A DNA stretch of 64,000 nt from Vigna angularis. Its lineage: Eukaryota; Streptophyta; Magnoliopsida; Fabales; Fabaceae. The DNA lies in NCBI RefSeq assembly GCF_016808095.1, contig NC_068979.1, forward strand, positions 11,183,001 through 11,247,000. Reading direction: 5' to 3'. Below the pieces are notes generated by a model. That model ran no database searches and was not told the origin of the DNA. It was given only the letters and a program-made list of their open reading frames with translations. Made by a program: the position numbers and the translations under genes. Shown here piece by piece: positions 47,278 to 58,202 of the stretch; within the stretch, counting starts at the first letter, position 1, and each line of letters begins with the position of its first letter.

Positions 47278-49357
47278 ATGACTACTGTTCGTGTTTCTTC
47301 TTCAGATGGGTCAGCGGGCAGGGAAGGCGGGGATTCGTCTGACGGAAGCAGGTCATCGTCTCCCAGCTTGGTGTTCTCGTCCTATCTAGAAAGGCCCGAT
47401 CTGGAGGGGGGATCGGTACCGAGATCCCCCGTTTGCGGTGGCGAGCGGGTTATTAATGGGATATCGCTCTTCCTTCTTCCGGGGGAATTGACGTAGACAC
47501 TGAATGGGCGGAACCGACCGGCGGGTGGCCCGTTGTCGGGGGTTACGAATGGGCTTCTCACGAAGTGGGGTCCTATGAGTCCGAGTTTTCTACCCGGCAG
47601 GAATTACGGTTGTGGGCGGAGCGATCGTTCATAGCGAGGGATGGAGAAGACACTCGTTTGATCCATCTTGGCGTTAGTCATCCTAACGAGCGAGTCTTCC
47701 ACGGCAAGGGGTCCCAAACGGAAGCCTTCTTCTTTGTATATACGTACTTGTTCAACCAGATGTTCGTTCGGGTGCCCTTTACTGCGTTTCAATCAGCCGT
47801 GTTTCAAAGGCTGAACGTCGCCCCTTCCCAACTGCATCTGAACAGTTGGGCTTGCATCCAAGCGTTTGTGGCGATGTGCTCTACCCTAGTGATCAGTCCC
47901 ACAGTCTCCATTTTTCTGCATTACTTTAATGTCCGGCCGATCGCTAAGCTAGGTTGGGTATCTCTAACTTTCGTCCAAGATTGTTGTCTATTCAAGCCGT
48001 GCTCGGAGTCCTTCAAAAATTTCAAGCACCGTTATTTTAAAGTGATAATCAAAGAAGGCGAACGTTCCTAGTTTCACACCGAAGCGGGCGATCCCCTGTT
48101 CCCCTTTTATTGGACAAGGGACCCTGCTAAGATAAATGTTGTACCGGTCAGCGTTATGACCCACGTTGAGATAGAGGCGGTTAAGACCATTGATGCCTTA
48201 TCCTGCCGTCTCCCTGCCCGAAATTTAGTTGAATGCCTTGGGCATGAGGATTTTGACCAAATGGCGTTCAGTACGGCATTTGCCACTATCTGTGTGTTAT
48301 TTTCATATTAACTTAGCTAAACTTATGTTTTCTTTTCAGATATCATGTCTCTTCTAGTGCCCCGCAAGACAAGCTACGTGTCGTCATCCCAGAAGAGGAT
48401 CCCCGGTTGGCGGGTTCAAACCATGCTCTCACGGCCGCACAATCGAGGACGGTGGTGAAGTTAGATCCTCCCGTGATGGTTGGAGTTGTGCAACCGGCTC
48501 CTGTGGTGAACCTGGAGTCGTCCGAGGCGGCCTCCATCCCCATTGCTACCCGCTTAGAAAAGAAGAGAAAATCTAAGGAGGGGTAGAAATCCTCTTCGAA
48601 GAGGAGTCGCCGTGAGGGCAATGCTCCTCACCCTCTGCCGGGCGGTATCTTCGACCCGTCATTCAACGTGGGAGGGCGAGTGAGCTTCCATACGGGCTCA
48701 TCTCAACGGGCGGTGATGGAAACTATGTCCGAAAAGAACATCACCAAGGTCGCATTGGAGTTCGCGAGCCGGGGGGCCATGCTAGTTTGATACCTTCGTG
48801 AGTTTGCCGACTGGCGTGGAGCCGAGGATGTCCAAGCGGAGCTGGCCGCCGAAAAGAAGGTTATGGAAGATCTTCGCGCTCAACTGGAAGCCCTCACACT
48901 TGAGCATAAAAAGTGCAGGAAGCAACGGTCCGAACTAGAAGAGAAAATGGACGAAGTGCGCCAAGAGCTGAGTACGACTGTCCAACAATTGAAAGATACT
49001 CGTGCTAGGAGCGAACGGATAGTTGAGGAAGCCGGGCGGCTAAAGCTGGAGGCAAAGCGGTTGACCGAGAGCGAAAAGGAGTTGTAGAGCCAAGTGGATC
49101 GTCTTACCCGGGAGTTGGAGAAAGCCAACGAGGCAATCACCACTCTGAACACAAACATTCAGATTGAGCATGAAGAGGGCTTCAATAAGGCGCTCCGTCA
49201 GGCTGCTTTGCTGTTGGGGACGGATCCTATGGCCATCAGTTTCGACATTTGCCAAGATGTCTATGACGGGAAGATGATGTCGGTCGTTACTTCATCGGTT
49301 GACGAGGATGTGGCGGTTGAAGAGGAAGAGCGTTGGGATGACGACAGTGATGAGTGA
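47278..49357 (+). pseudogene. Antisense gene of the Tat element (putative gypsy-type transposon protein), decayed
   Basis: Located between pol and the 3' LTR and read opposite to gag-pol. The N-terminal part (47278-48071 and on to about 48,290) carries a domain resembling Pfam's 'Putative gypsy type transposon' family, with features such as HPNERVF, FVYTYLFNQMFVRVPFT and a Leu-rich middle. A short intron is likely (GTGTGTTATT near 48,291 to TTTTCAG near 48,341). The second part contains a basic segment (LEKKRKSKEG), a coiled coil (48,863-49,200) and an acidic C-terminus (EEEERWDDDSDE, ending 49357). A frameshift near 47,485 and stops at 48069, 48584, 48788 and 49085 break it. Antisense ORFs at this place are known from Tat elements; the protein's role is unknown. 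Confidence 0.75.
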
Positions 49358-49649
49358 TTAGCGTAGAGGGAAATGTCTTTTGCTTTTTGTGGGGGAGGGG
49401 GTAGTTGTGGCCCGAAAGGGTTATATTGTTTTGTTTACCGACCGATGGTCGTTCGCTCTTGATGTAATTACAGACTTGAACTTTTATCAATGAATTTGAA
49501 GTTTTTAAGCTCTGTCCTTATCATCTGATCATTTTGTTTATCGTTCGTTTAATGTACTTTACATACGTGCTCGTTAAAATTTTATGCTGATAAGAAACTT
49601 CGTTGGTTTTGACCGTTCGGTGGGGGTTTCATTTTATGAACTCCCTACT

Positions 49650-49960
49650 TGTTTATTTTCTTAGGCGCCTCGGGTGGCAGTGGTTTTATAAGTGAACTTG
49701 TCGTTCACCACCCCGTCAGTGGACTAGATTTCGCGCAATAGGAATTGAGCGACAGGGTTCCTTTTATGAACTCGTCGTTCGCCTCCCGATCGTCTTATGA
49801 GTTCTGGAGTCGGGTGGTAGTGGTTCTATTTATGAACTCGTCATTCACCACCCGTTCGACTTATTAGCTTTTGATTCGGCTGGCAGTGGTTCTATTTATG
49901 AACTCGCCATTCACCACTCAATTGTCTTAACCGTTTGCGGGCTACGCGTGCCGGGCGGCA
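49650..49960. repeat. Tandem repeat array, 66-74 bp period, beside the antisense gene
   Basis: Four units contain GAACTyGTCGTTCACCACC-like cores (near 49694, 49768, 49834, 49900) preceded by GGTGGCAGTGGTT. A further core lies at about 51,217, on the other side of the Mutator-like element, so the array was split by that insertion. Such arrays between the last ORF and the LTR are common in Tat elements. Confidence 0.75.
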
Positions 49961-49973
49961 GTGATTTTTTTTA

Positions 49974-51207
49974 GGTTTAATACCTCTTTTGGTCCCTCGA
50001 AAGGGGCCAAATGTTCAATTCGGTCCTACATTTTTTTGGAAGTTCAATGTGGTCCCAACTTTTGTAAAAAGTGAGCAATTAAGTCCTTTTTGGTAACAGC
50101 GTTAATTTTTTAACGGGCCAGCTGACAGGGTGGACTGAAGTTTGTTACGTGGCTGTGTGAGAGTAATACGTGGTTGTGTGAGGGTAATACGTGGCTGTGT
50201 GAGGAGGTGGACTCTCCACTTCATGCCCCTTCATCATCAACATCTTCTTCTTCTTCTTCCTCCCATGTGCTTCGTCCTCCTCCAGGCCTCACTCATGCTT
50301 CTCGTAACCTCAAGAATCCTCTGTAAGTGTTCCACTTTTCATGATTCTGATGCTTTTGTATTTTTCTGCTCTGTCTGACCTATGTTTTTCTTATCCAACA
50401 CCTTTTCCGTTTCATCCTGTAACGGATTCTTAGCATGACTTGAATTGGAGTTAATTAATCAGAATCACAGTAAAGAGTGTCCGTTCTAAATTTTAAGTTA
50501 TTGGTACTGACATTTATAAGAAGGATTGTCGGACAATTTTTTATAAATAATGAAAATGCCATTTCTCAGATAATGATGCAGGTATGCAAGATTATGATTT
50601 ACTCTTTGGATGTTGCTACTTAAGCTTAATTGTAGAGTGGAGTTTAACTTTACTTGAATGAATTGTTTACATGAGGAAATATCCTTAGAATCAAGCACTC
50701 TTTGTTTCCTTTCAAGTTTATTGTCCGTGAACACAAAATTTCGCAGATTTAAACTTTAGTTGCATTTTTCCCCTGAAAGCTGCAAACTGCTACACTTTAT
50801 TATCCCACCTCCTCTCACACCACAACCATGGGACCACCGAGAAGATTCTTTGCCCCAACTTTTCGAACACGACGAACACCCTTCGGAAGAAGCCATTCGT
50901 ATCTCAACGACCAATTGCTCTGCAACTCAAACCCTAACCTTTGATTTCTTAACCACAGTAATATACACACGTTTACCCTCTCACAGCCACGTATTACCTT
51001 CACACAGCCACGTATTACCCTCACACAGCCACGTAGCAAACTTTAGTCTACCCTGTCAACTGGCCCGTTAAAAAATTAACACCGTTACCAAAAAGGACTT
51101 AATTGCTCACTTTTTACAAAAGTTGGGACCACATTGAACTTCCAAAAAAACGTAGGACCGAATTGAACATTTGAACCCTTTCGAGGAACCAAAAGAGGTA
51201 TTAAACC
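49974..51207. mobile_element. Non-autonomous Mutator-like element, 1234 bp, long terminal inverted repeats
   Basis: Terminal inverted repeats of about 230 bp (49974-50204 and 50976-51207) begin GGTTTAATACCTCTTTTGG and are near-identical by eye. Flanks are 49965-49973 and 51208-51216, a 9-bp duplication with one mismatch, as expected of Mutator elements. Three short tandem copies of TAATACGTGGCTGTGTGAG-like sequence sit at the inner edge of each repeat. The interior has no transposase. It has exon-like fragments: a plus-strand Ser-codon-rich stretch (50,218-50,324) followed by a consensus GTAAGT donor, and a minus-strand stretch (about 50,815-50,900) encoding MASSEGCSSCSKS-like residues. Captured gene pieces (Pack-MULE) are possible but unproven. 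Confidence 0.85.
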
Positions 51208-51334
51208 TTCTTTTTATGAACTCGCCATTCGCCGCCTAGTTTCTGGTTAGTGCGCCGGTAGTTAAGTAGTACGAGTAATGGAAATCCGGAGCATGACATT
51301 ATATGTCTGAAATGAAGAAGATATTACAATAATT

Positions 51335-54300
51335 TTAACTAAAGTAAAATTTCAAGTGCGAAGCGTTCCATGTATTAGGGATGGTTCTGCCGCTCGGGTG
51401 GGAGAGACGGTACGCTCCATTATGAAGGTCTTCAGTTACCCTGAAGGGCCCCTCCCACTTTGCCGCGAGCTTGACGTGAGTGGGCCCTCTTCGTGCGTCT
51501 CTTGTCTTTCTCCAGACCAGATCGTCTTCCTTGAAGCTCCAGGGCCGAACTTTGGTACTGTACTTCCTCTCCACCATTCGGTTGCATGCTTCTGCCCTAA
51601 GAACTGCTCGGTCGCGGCGTTCGTCCAGAGTATCCAGCTCCACCCTGAGTTCTTCGTTGTTGAGTAGAGGGTCTTGTGGTTGCCGCTGCAGGGAGAGTTC
51701 CCCCAACTCTACTAATAGCATGACGTCAGTGCCGTAGGTAAGGGCGAACGATGTGTCGACGGTTGTCCCATGTTGGGTGCATCGGTACGCCCACAAGACT
51801 TCAGGGAGTTCGTTCACCCACGCGCCCTTCTTTTCTCCCAACCTCTTCTTAAGCTCAGTCACTATTGTTTTGTTCACGGATTCTGCCTGACCGTTCGTCT
51901 GGGGATGCTCAACCGAACTCGTAACATGTCTAATCCCCAGACTTTGATAAAACAACCCCAGCTTTTCTTTCAATAAACTGTTTGCCATTTTCGATCACCA
52001 CCGTCCTGTTGGAACAATCGGTACCGTTATAGAGTCACGCAGCGGAATTAAAAACTTGAAAGAGAGTGGAAAGCGTGTTCGGTCACCTTTTTAAGATAAA
52101 TTTGTAAAAATAATTTTCTTTCAGAAAATTTATCGAACAGTTGATATGCGTAAAAAATAAAGAGTGTAGGGAATAGAAAATCACACGAGTAATTTTTATA
52201 CTGGTTCGATTCAACAGAATCTACGTCCAGTCGTTAATCACTATAAAAAGTGATTAACAATTCCACTAAAAAGATGTTTCACAGATTACAACAAATAGTT
52301 AATAAAGCAGATAAATAAACCTTCCTTCGACGAACGAACCGGAAGAAGAACACTCTGCCAACTCGAAGAGAACCGCTCCTACTATCGACAAACGAAACGC
52401 GAGCTTCTCCTATTCACGAGACTAGGCAGAGCACCTTGCTAACTCGAAGAGAGCTTGCTCCGACAATCGACACACGAAACGCGAGCCTCTCCTGTTCACG
52501 AGACCAAGCAAGGGAACTTGAACTATAGCTTCTGAGAACTTCCTCTGACAAACAGTATTCTGCTAGAGCTTCTGTTCAACAACGTTTTTTTCTAATTTCT
52601 CCAAACCAAAATATATAGCCAAGTACACTGAGTGCCAAAGATCAGCTCCCAACTGCCATGAATAATCGATTATTGTAAGTGATAATCGATTATTCAAGTC
52701 CGTTACAGGTTTTCAAAAATGTGATAATCGATTATATGAAGTGATAATCGATTATTCAAGTAAGACTTGTGATAATCGATTATTGCTTAATCATAATCGA
52801 TTATTGCAGTTAAAAATGCAAGTTTACAAGGTTTACAAGAATTTCCTACTACATTTAATTTCTACAAATTGCTTTTAACTAATTATAATATCTTCTTCAA
52901 CTAAAACTTCTTGTAGCATCATCAAAACAAATTTCTTCAAGATTTACCAATACTCCTTATTGGTAACACGTCCGTGGAAAACCGAACCAACATACTATTT
53001 TCCACACAAATTTTTGTACCTGCTGGGTTGTTTTTGTTGTGAGGGCCTCGGCCTCTACCCATTTGGTGAAATAATCGACGACGACTAAGATGAACCTCTT
53101 ATGTGCTCGTTCGGGGGGGAAAGGTCCCACGATGTCCATGCCCCACTAGGCGAACAGCCAGGGTGAAACCAGAGTATGTACCTTGCTCGGCGGGGCTTGT
53201 GGGATATTGGCATGAGCCTGGCATTTTTGACATTTCTAAACAAAATTTTTAGCGTCTTCCTTCATTGTTGGTCAATAGTAATCGGCTCGAACGATGCGAG
53301 CCCTCAGGGTACGCTGGTCGGTGTGGAAATCATAAACGCCGTTGTGAAGCTCATCCAATACGTAGATCGCCTCCGGGCGGTTCAGGCGTTTTAGAAGAGG
53401 AGCCGAAAATCCTCTCTTGTAGAGGTCGTCCCCGATGATAACATATATCGCGATTTTGCGGGCATCTATTGGTTGAATTGGGCGTCTAACATCTTGATCT
53501 TGCATAAATTTACGAATTTCGCTCTGCCAATCCTCCCCACCATCACTGTTGACGGTCAAACATTGTACTGAAGGTTTCGATAAGACCTGTCGGATCACGG
53601 TTGTTAGCTGTCCCTTTTCCTTTCCATTGCTAAGCTTGGATAGCATATCTGCCCTGACATTTTCTTCGCGCGGGATATGTTTGATGTCGACTTTTTCGAA
53701 TTGCTTGGTCATCGCCTGGGCCTTATGGAAATATCTGAGGAGTTGTTTGTCCTTGACCTGAAATTCGCCTTTCATCTGTCCTACGACTAGTTGGGAGTCC
53801 GTACGACAAGTTAGTCTTTGTGCACCCATATCACGAGCCAGGCTGAGGCCTGCTATCAAAGCCTTGTACTACGCCTGGTTGTTGGACGCTTTAAACTTAA
53901 ATATGAGGGAGTACTCCAATAGTAAGTCGTCTGGCCCTTCTAGGACCACCCCTGCGCCTCCTCCTACTCTTCCGGAGGCACCATCCACATATAAATTCCA
54001 TTCATTCGAACGGGGAGCTTGTGGTAACTCTACCGCGAATTTTGACAGCTCTACCGCCCAACTGACCATTCGGCCGGCCAGGTCGGGTTTCCTCAAAATC
54101 TTCGATATGGGATGGCCTCTATTCCTCGGGCAATCAACATGAAGCCCATGAATTTGCCGACGGCTACTCCAAAAGTACACTTGGCGGGGTTCAGCCTCAT
54201 GTTGTACCATCTTACTTGTCCGAATACCTCCTCCAAATCCTTGATATGCCGCACGACCATGTCGTCCACGTAGACATCCATGCAGCGGTCGATATGCCCC

Positions 54301-56977
54301 GCAAAGATTTTATCCATTAAACGTTGATAGGTGGTCCAACATTTTTGAGGCCGAACGACATGACATCATAGCAGTAATTTGCTTTCTCTGTTATGAAGGC
54401 AGTCTTCTCCTGATCTGGAGCGTACATCGGGATCTGGTTGTAGCCGAAATAGGCATCTAAAAAGCTAAGCATGTGATGACCGGACGCCCCGTCGACCAAA
54501 CCATCAATGCTGGGGAGCGGGTGAGAGTCCTTGGGACACGCCTTGTTGAGGTTGGTGTAGTCTGTGCACATTCCCCACTTTCCACTAGTCTTCTTGACCA
54601 TGACTACATTTGCTAACCAGGTGGTGTAGGTCACCTCTCGTATGAAGACAACCTCCTTCAACTTCCACACCTCCTTATTGACGGCTGTGCTCTTTTTCGC
54701 GCCTAACCTCCTCTTCTTCTGCACGATCGGATTAGCCTCCTTGAATAAAGCCAATTTGTGTGACATTACAGATGGGTGGATGTCAGGCATGTCGGATGTC
54801 GTCCATGCAAAAAGGTCGCGGTTGCGCCAAAGGATTGCCCGTAGTTCCCGTTCCAGTTCTAACCCCAATCCCCCCGTCATGCGGGTAGTTTGACTCTCGC
54901 CCCATCCAACTTTCAAATTCATTAACTCACCGATGGACTCGATCCGATCGTCTGTATTAGTACGAGGATCAAGGTCGGGCATCGCCACCTCTGAACTGAT
55001 CGTCCTTCGCCGTGTCATCTGGGGGTAGAGCTTCAATCTGGTTGCATAGCATTCCTGGGCTGTGTTTTGGTCTGCTCTGATGGTGCAAATGGTTCCCCTC
55101 TCTAATGGGTACTTCATAGTTAAATGGGGCGTGGACACTATTGCTCCAATCGTGTTTAGGGACGGTCGACCTAAGAGGACGTTGTAGGACGTGTTGGCGT
55201 CTACCAGCAAATAACGAACCATCTTTTCGTCGCCCTTCCGTTCGGTTCCTAGACGAGTGCAGAGGTCAACATAACCGCGAGTGTTCACTCGTTCCCCCAT
55301 GAAGCCCACTATCTGCTCATTGTACGGCACAATAAGGTCTTCCGACCGGTCCATACGGTGAAAAGTTTTCCAGTACATGATGTTGGCGGAGCTTCCCTGA
55401 TCAATCAACACCTTACTCACCCCGTATCGAGCTATCTCCGCCGTGATCACCATGGGATCATCCTGTTCCGGGTCTGGAACGTGGAAGTCATCATCTATGA
55501 AAGTAATTGTCGGCATGGACCTTCTAGGCCTCTGTATGGCATTGACCGACCGGAGCGTCCTAACATGGCACTTCCTGGCCGATGAGGACGATCCTCCTCC
55601 GGCGAACCCTCCTGATATGGTGTTGATATGACCTCTTAACGGGCGATCATTACTTCTGCTCCGGCTTCTACTGCATCGCCTCTCCCTCCTAGAATGGTTG
55701 TTTCCATAGTGTCGTGAGCGTCCCCGATTGTCTCGCCTCACCAGACTCCTGCGCGGACTGCGCGTTCGTGTCGATGAGTAAAGGTGGTGGTTCGGGTGCT
55801 CGGTTCTAATGTACTTCTTCAATTTCCCTGCTCTGATCAACTCCTCAATTCGATCTTTGAGGGTTATGTACTCTTCTGTGGTGTGACCCAAGTTCTGCTG
55901 CCATAAACAGTGCGTATTTTCATCGGCGTCGGGCGGTGTACAGCGCCTCTTAGGCGCCTGTATGATCTTAGTGCTCAATGCCTCCTGCAAAATCCTAGAA
56001 TGGGGGGCGTTCAGCGGAGTATACTGCTGAAAGCGCGGTCCCCTAGGGAGTTCCTTCGGCCTGAACCCCCCGACCTTTCTTGATGTCCCCCCGGGGTTTT
56101 TTCCTTCCGCCTTCTCCTTCACCTCCTGTGCTTCCTTTCAGTAAGACTACTTCATCTCCTCCACCCTTATTTCGTCCGCCGCTCGCTTGCGCAGCTCCTT
56201 CATGGTCTTTGGCGCACGCCGACAAACACTTTCTCTAAAGGATCCCTGTTTGAGCGCGGGAAGGACATACTGAAGGGACAATTCAAAGTTGAGGCCTTTC
56301 ACCCATCGGACCATTTTCTGGTAAAGGTCCATTAATGCCTTCAATGTCTCAATTTTTCCTTGCCTGAGGCTCGACAGGTCGAAAACAGTTAAGTCCTAGG
56401 AGCAACAGCTGGTGAACTGTCGTCCGAACATAGCCTTCAAGCCTTCGAAGCTTTCTATAGAGTTTGGAGGCAGGGAATTAAACCATTCCAAAGCTTCCCC
56501 CTCCAGGGACAAAGAGAGCGCCCGACACCAGATTGCCCGGTCCCCTGTCCGAATTGTCATCCTAGTAGTAAACGCCTCAAATGCTCGTTGAGGTCGGTTT
56601 TCCCATCTCAATTGCTAAGCTACGACGGGACAAAGTGTTCAAATATATGAATGTCCATAATGGCTTGAACAAATGGTAGGTGGTCAGAGGTGTCCTTGAC
56701 CTTCACCACCAACTGTTTGCTCAAGGTTGCGCTCTCAGCCAGGTGGGATCAGGAAGGCTGCTATGCTCCGAAGCACCTTCCTGAGTGGCTTTGCCGCGCT
56801 CTTCTTCGGTTTTATCTCCTGCTCTGGATCTTCACTCCTACGCTACGCGAGCTGAGTACTCGGCCCGTACGACCGCCATTTCCGCCTCATGCCGCTGCTG
56901 TAACTCTCCATCTACTGTTGTAAGATCCTTATCATCTCGGTTGGGTTCTCGCTGCTCATGTTTCTCGTGGTCACCAT
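51335..56977 (-). pseudogene. Tat element gag-pol pseudogene
   Basis: Reading begins at the ATG at 56977, 38 bp after the LTR edge. A retrotransposon gag domain lies at about 56,150-56,611 (EALEWFNSLPP), then a basic Arg/Ser-rich nucleocapsid-like segment (about 55,650-55,760). The protease has IDQGSSANIMYW (about 55,370-55,420). Reverse transcriptase covers 54,093-54,720 with the YVDD box near 54,260. RNase H with YVDGAS and SNNQA covers about 53,600-54,010. Integrase covers about 51,400-53,140, split by the solo LTR. Stops and frameshifts are frequent, for example 54,320 and 53,869. The RT connection and first RNase H are largely missing near 54,100. The second acidic position of the integrase reads ENGKQF instead of the usual DNG. 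It is not functional. Confidence 0.88.
52007..52968 (-). mobile_element. Copia solo LTR (962 bp) inserted in the Tat integrase
   Basis: It runs from TGTTGGAACAATCGG to TGGTAACA on the plus strand, flanked by a perfect 5-bp duplication CGTCC (52002-52006 and 52969-52973). It matches the LTR at 58203-59100 in order and sequence blocks, including GGTACCGTTATAGAGTC, GAAAGCGTGTTCGGTCA and CCTTCCTTCGACGAACGAA. Six perfect ATAATCGATTAT copies lie at 52662-52804. The minus-strand integrase frame resumes exactly at the duplication. A solo LTR with intact duplication points to recombination between the LTRs of a full element. Confidence 0.92.
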
Positions 56978-56992
56978 TGGGTTTAGTCACTC

Positions 56993-57014
56993 GGCCCCAC
57001 AGTGGGCGCCAAAA
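56993..57014 (-). other. Primer binding site of the Tat element
   Basis: The minus strand reads TTTT then GGCGCCCACTGTGGGG directly after the right LTR. This TGGCGCCCAC-type sequence is the usual primer site of many plant Gypsy elements. Confidence 0.7.
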
Positions 57015-57411
57015 TGTTCCTGTATGGGGTCGAATCACCTAAATCTGCACGCTTGTTGTTGCCTCCGTCCGGTCTTCGTGAGATTCTTTCCTCCGTTGTC
57101 CAAAGTCCGTTCGTCTAGTCCGCCTGGGAGGGTACCTGTCAAAGGTGCTCCGATGCTTAAGTCAGTAATGGTCCGATCAGTAGTTTAAGTGCTGCAATAA
57201 ATGCGTAATTAATGAATCTGCCTACCTCTTACCTTTGACCTGTATTTATAGTTTTGGTCATGGGCCTTGGATTAGCAAAGCCTTAATCAAGGCCCAATCC
57301 AGAGCTCAATCCTTTAACCAACGTTTTACCTTAATCTTGTCTGGAGACCTACCCGCTACGACCGTCCGTTCTGTGAGGTCAACGGGTACCGTCCGAGGGT
57401 CATTTAGTACA
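57015..57411 (-). repeat. Right (5') LTR of the Tat element, 397 bp
   Basis: It starts TGTTCCTGTATGG and ends TTTAGTACA on the plus strand, directly followed by the duplication ACATG. It lacks the internal duplication and the last ~25-bp block seen in the left LTR. Confidence 0.9.
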
Positions 57412-57416
57412 ACATG

Positions 57417-57604
57417 TATCTATTATATACCTATCTTTATTTGATTTAGTCCAAAAATATTTTATATTCATTATAACAATTTTTATGACTCTATTATAAG
57501 GTATTGACTGAAAAACCATTTATAAATATCAATATAAGTATTTCTAAAACTATTTTCCAAAGAAATAACTAAAGTAGTGGTATTTGAATGTCAAAAGTCA
57601 AGTT
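57417..57604. other. AT-rich host DNA between two insertions
   Basis: Short non-coding stretch beyond the Tat target duplication. Nothing further could be supported. Confidence 0.5.
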
Positions 57605-58202
57605 AATAATAAGGTTTCAATCCTTTAGTTGTCCCTATTTATGTGGGGTTTTCCCATTTTGATCCCCTTCTTATTAGAATTCCCAATTGAGTCCTTATAA
57701 GTGGTAATTTAAATCAATTGAGCCCTGCCGTTAAATTTAGTTAACGGGGTTAAGTTTTTGCTCAAGTGAGAGGATTACGTGTTAAATTTGAATAATATAG
57801 ATTTCTGAAATATAGGATTTAGGGTAAAATGAAGTTAAATATGGGATTTCGATTTCATTCTTGATTAAAAATATGAGACGAATGTGGTTGTGAGAGAAAT
57901 GTGGTTGAAAACCTTGCGCGAAGTCTTTAGGGTTCGTTGTTGTTGAAGATTGGCAAGCACGTGAAGTTTCAAAACAGGGAAGTGCGAAAGCAGAAGACGC
58001 AACAATGTCTATGGGTCATTCGTGTTCCTCTTCCACTTGCAATGAGTGTGGAAGAAAGCACTTGCGGTTTGTGAGCTCTCGTGGAGATGAAGGGTGGAAC
58101 AGGAATGATGCTTCGCCGATCTGCTATTGTGGAGAGAAGTCTCTATTGAGGACTACGAAAACCAGTAAGAATCGAGGCAAACAATTATGGGGTTGCCCTA
58201 GG
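57605..58202 (+). mobile_element. Left part of a second Mutator-like element, cut by the Copia insertion
   Basis: The first ~190 bp read like a terminal repeat of the kind at 49974, with a similar but not identical vocabulary: GGTTTCAATCCTTTAGTTGTCCCT, then AATTGAGTCCTTATAAG, then GTTAACGGGGTTAAG. It leads into a small zinc-finger ORF at 58005. The right end is not in the window, so neither the second terminal repeat nor a 9-bp duplication can be checked. Confidence 0.4.
58005..58202 (+). pseudogene. GRF-type zinc-finger ORF, truncated by a Copia insertion
   Basis: From ATG 58005 the frame encodes a Cys/His-rich start (CSSSTCNECGRKH), then SPICYCGEKSLLRTTKTSKN and GKQLWGCP. The C.CG...T...GR.FW.CP pattern is that of the GRF zinc finger, found in DNA-processing proteins and in many small plant ORFs of Mutator-like elements. 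The frame runs into the Copia LTR at 58203, and the remaining residues of the open frame to 58310 are LTR sequence. The target duplication is CTAGG (58198-58202). The missing 3' half should lie to the right of the Copia element, outside this window. Confidence 0.7.

Larger units (their letters stand above)
46482..57411 (-). mobile_element. Ty3/Gypsy Tat-lineage LTR retrotransposon, 10.9 kb, with nested insertions
   Basis: Two LTRs (46482-46965 and 57015-57411) face the same way and are flanked by a perfect 5-bp target duplication ACATG (46477-46481 and 57412-57416). On the minus strand the element reads: 5' LTR (right), primer site (complement of 56993-57014), gag, protease, RT, RNase H, integrase, a long spacer holding an antisense gene, polypurine tract (complement of 46966-46976), 3' LTR (left). 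IDQGSSANIMYW and a late RNase H with YVDGAS and KASNNQA are Tat-type traits. Later guests are a Mutator-like element (49974-51207) and a Copia solo LTR (52007-52968). Without them the element is about 8.7 kb, short for Tat, and an internal pol deletion is evident. Confidence 0.92.

Noticed and set aside
47604..47792. Frames opposite to the Tat antisense gene
   Set aside because: The plus-strand frame has the domain features, promoter and intron. The minus-strand frame is a short shadow.
50142..50378. Plus-strand 78-codon frame with repeated RGCVRVI units
   Set aside because: The repeats are translation of the tandem TAATACGTGGCTGTGTGAG copies in the Mutator-like terminal repeat, not a protein repeat.
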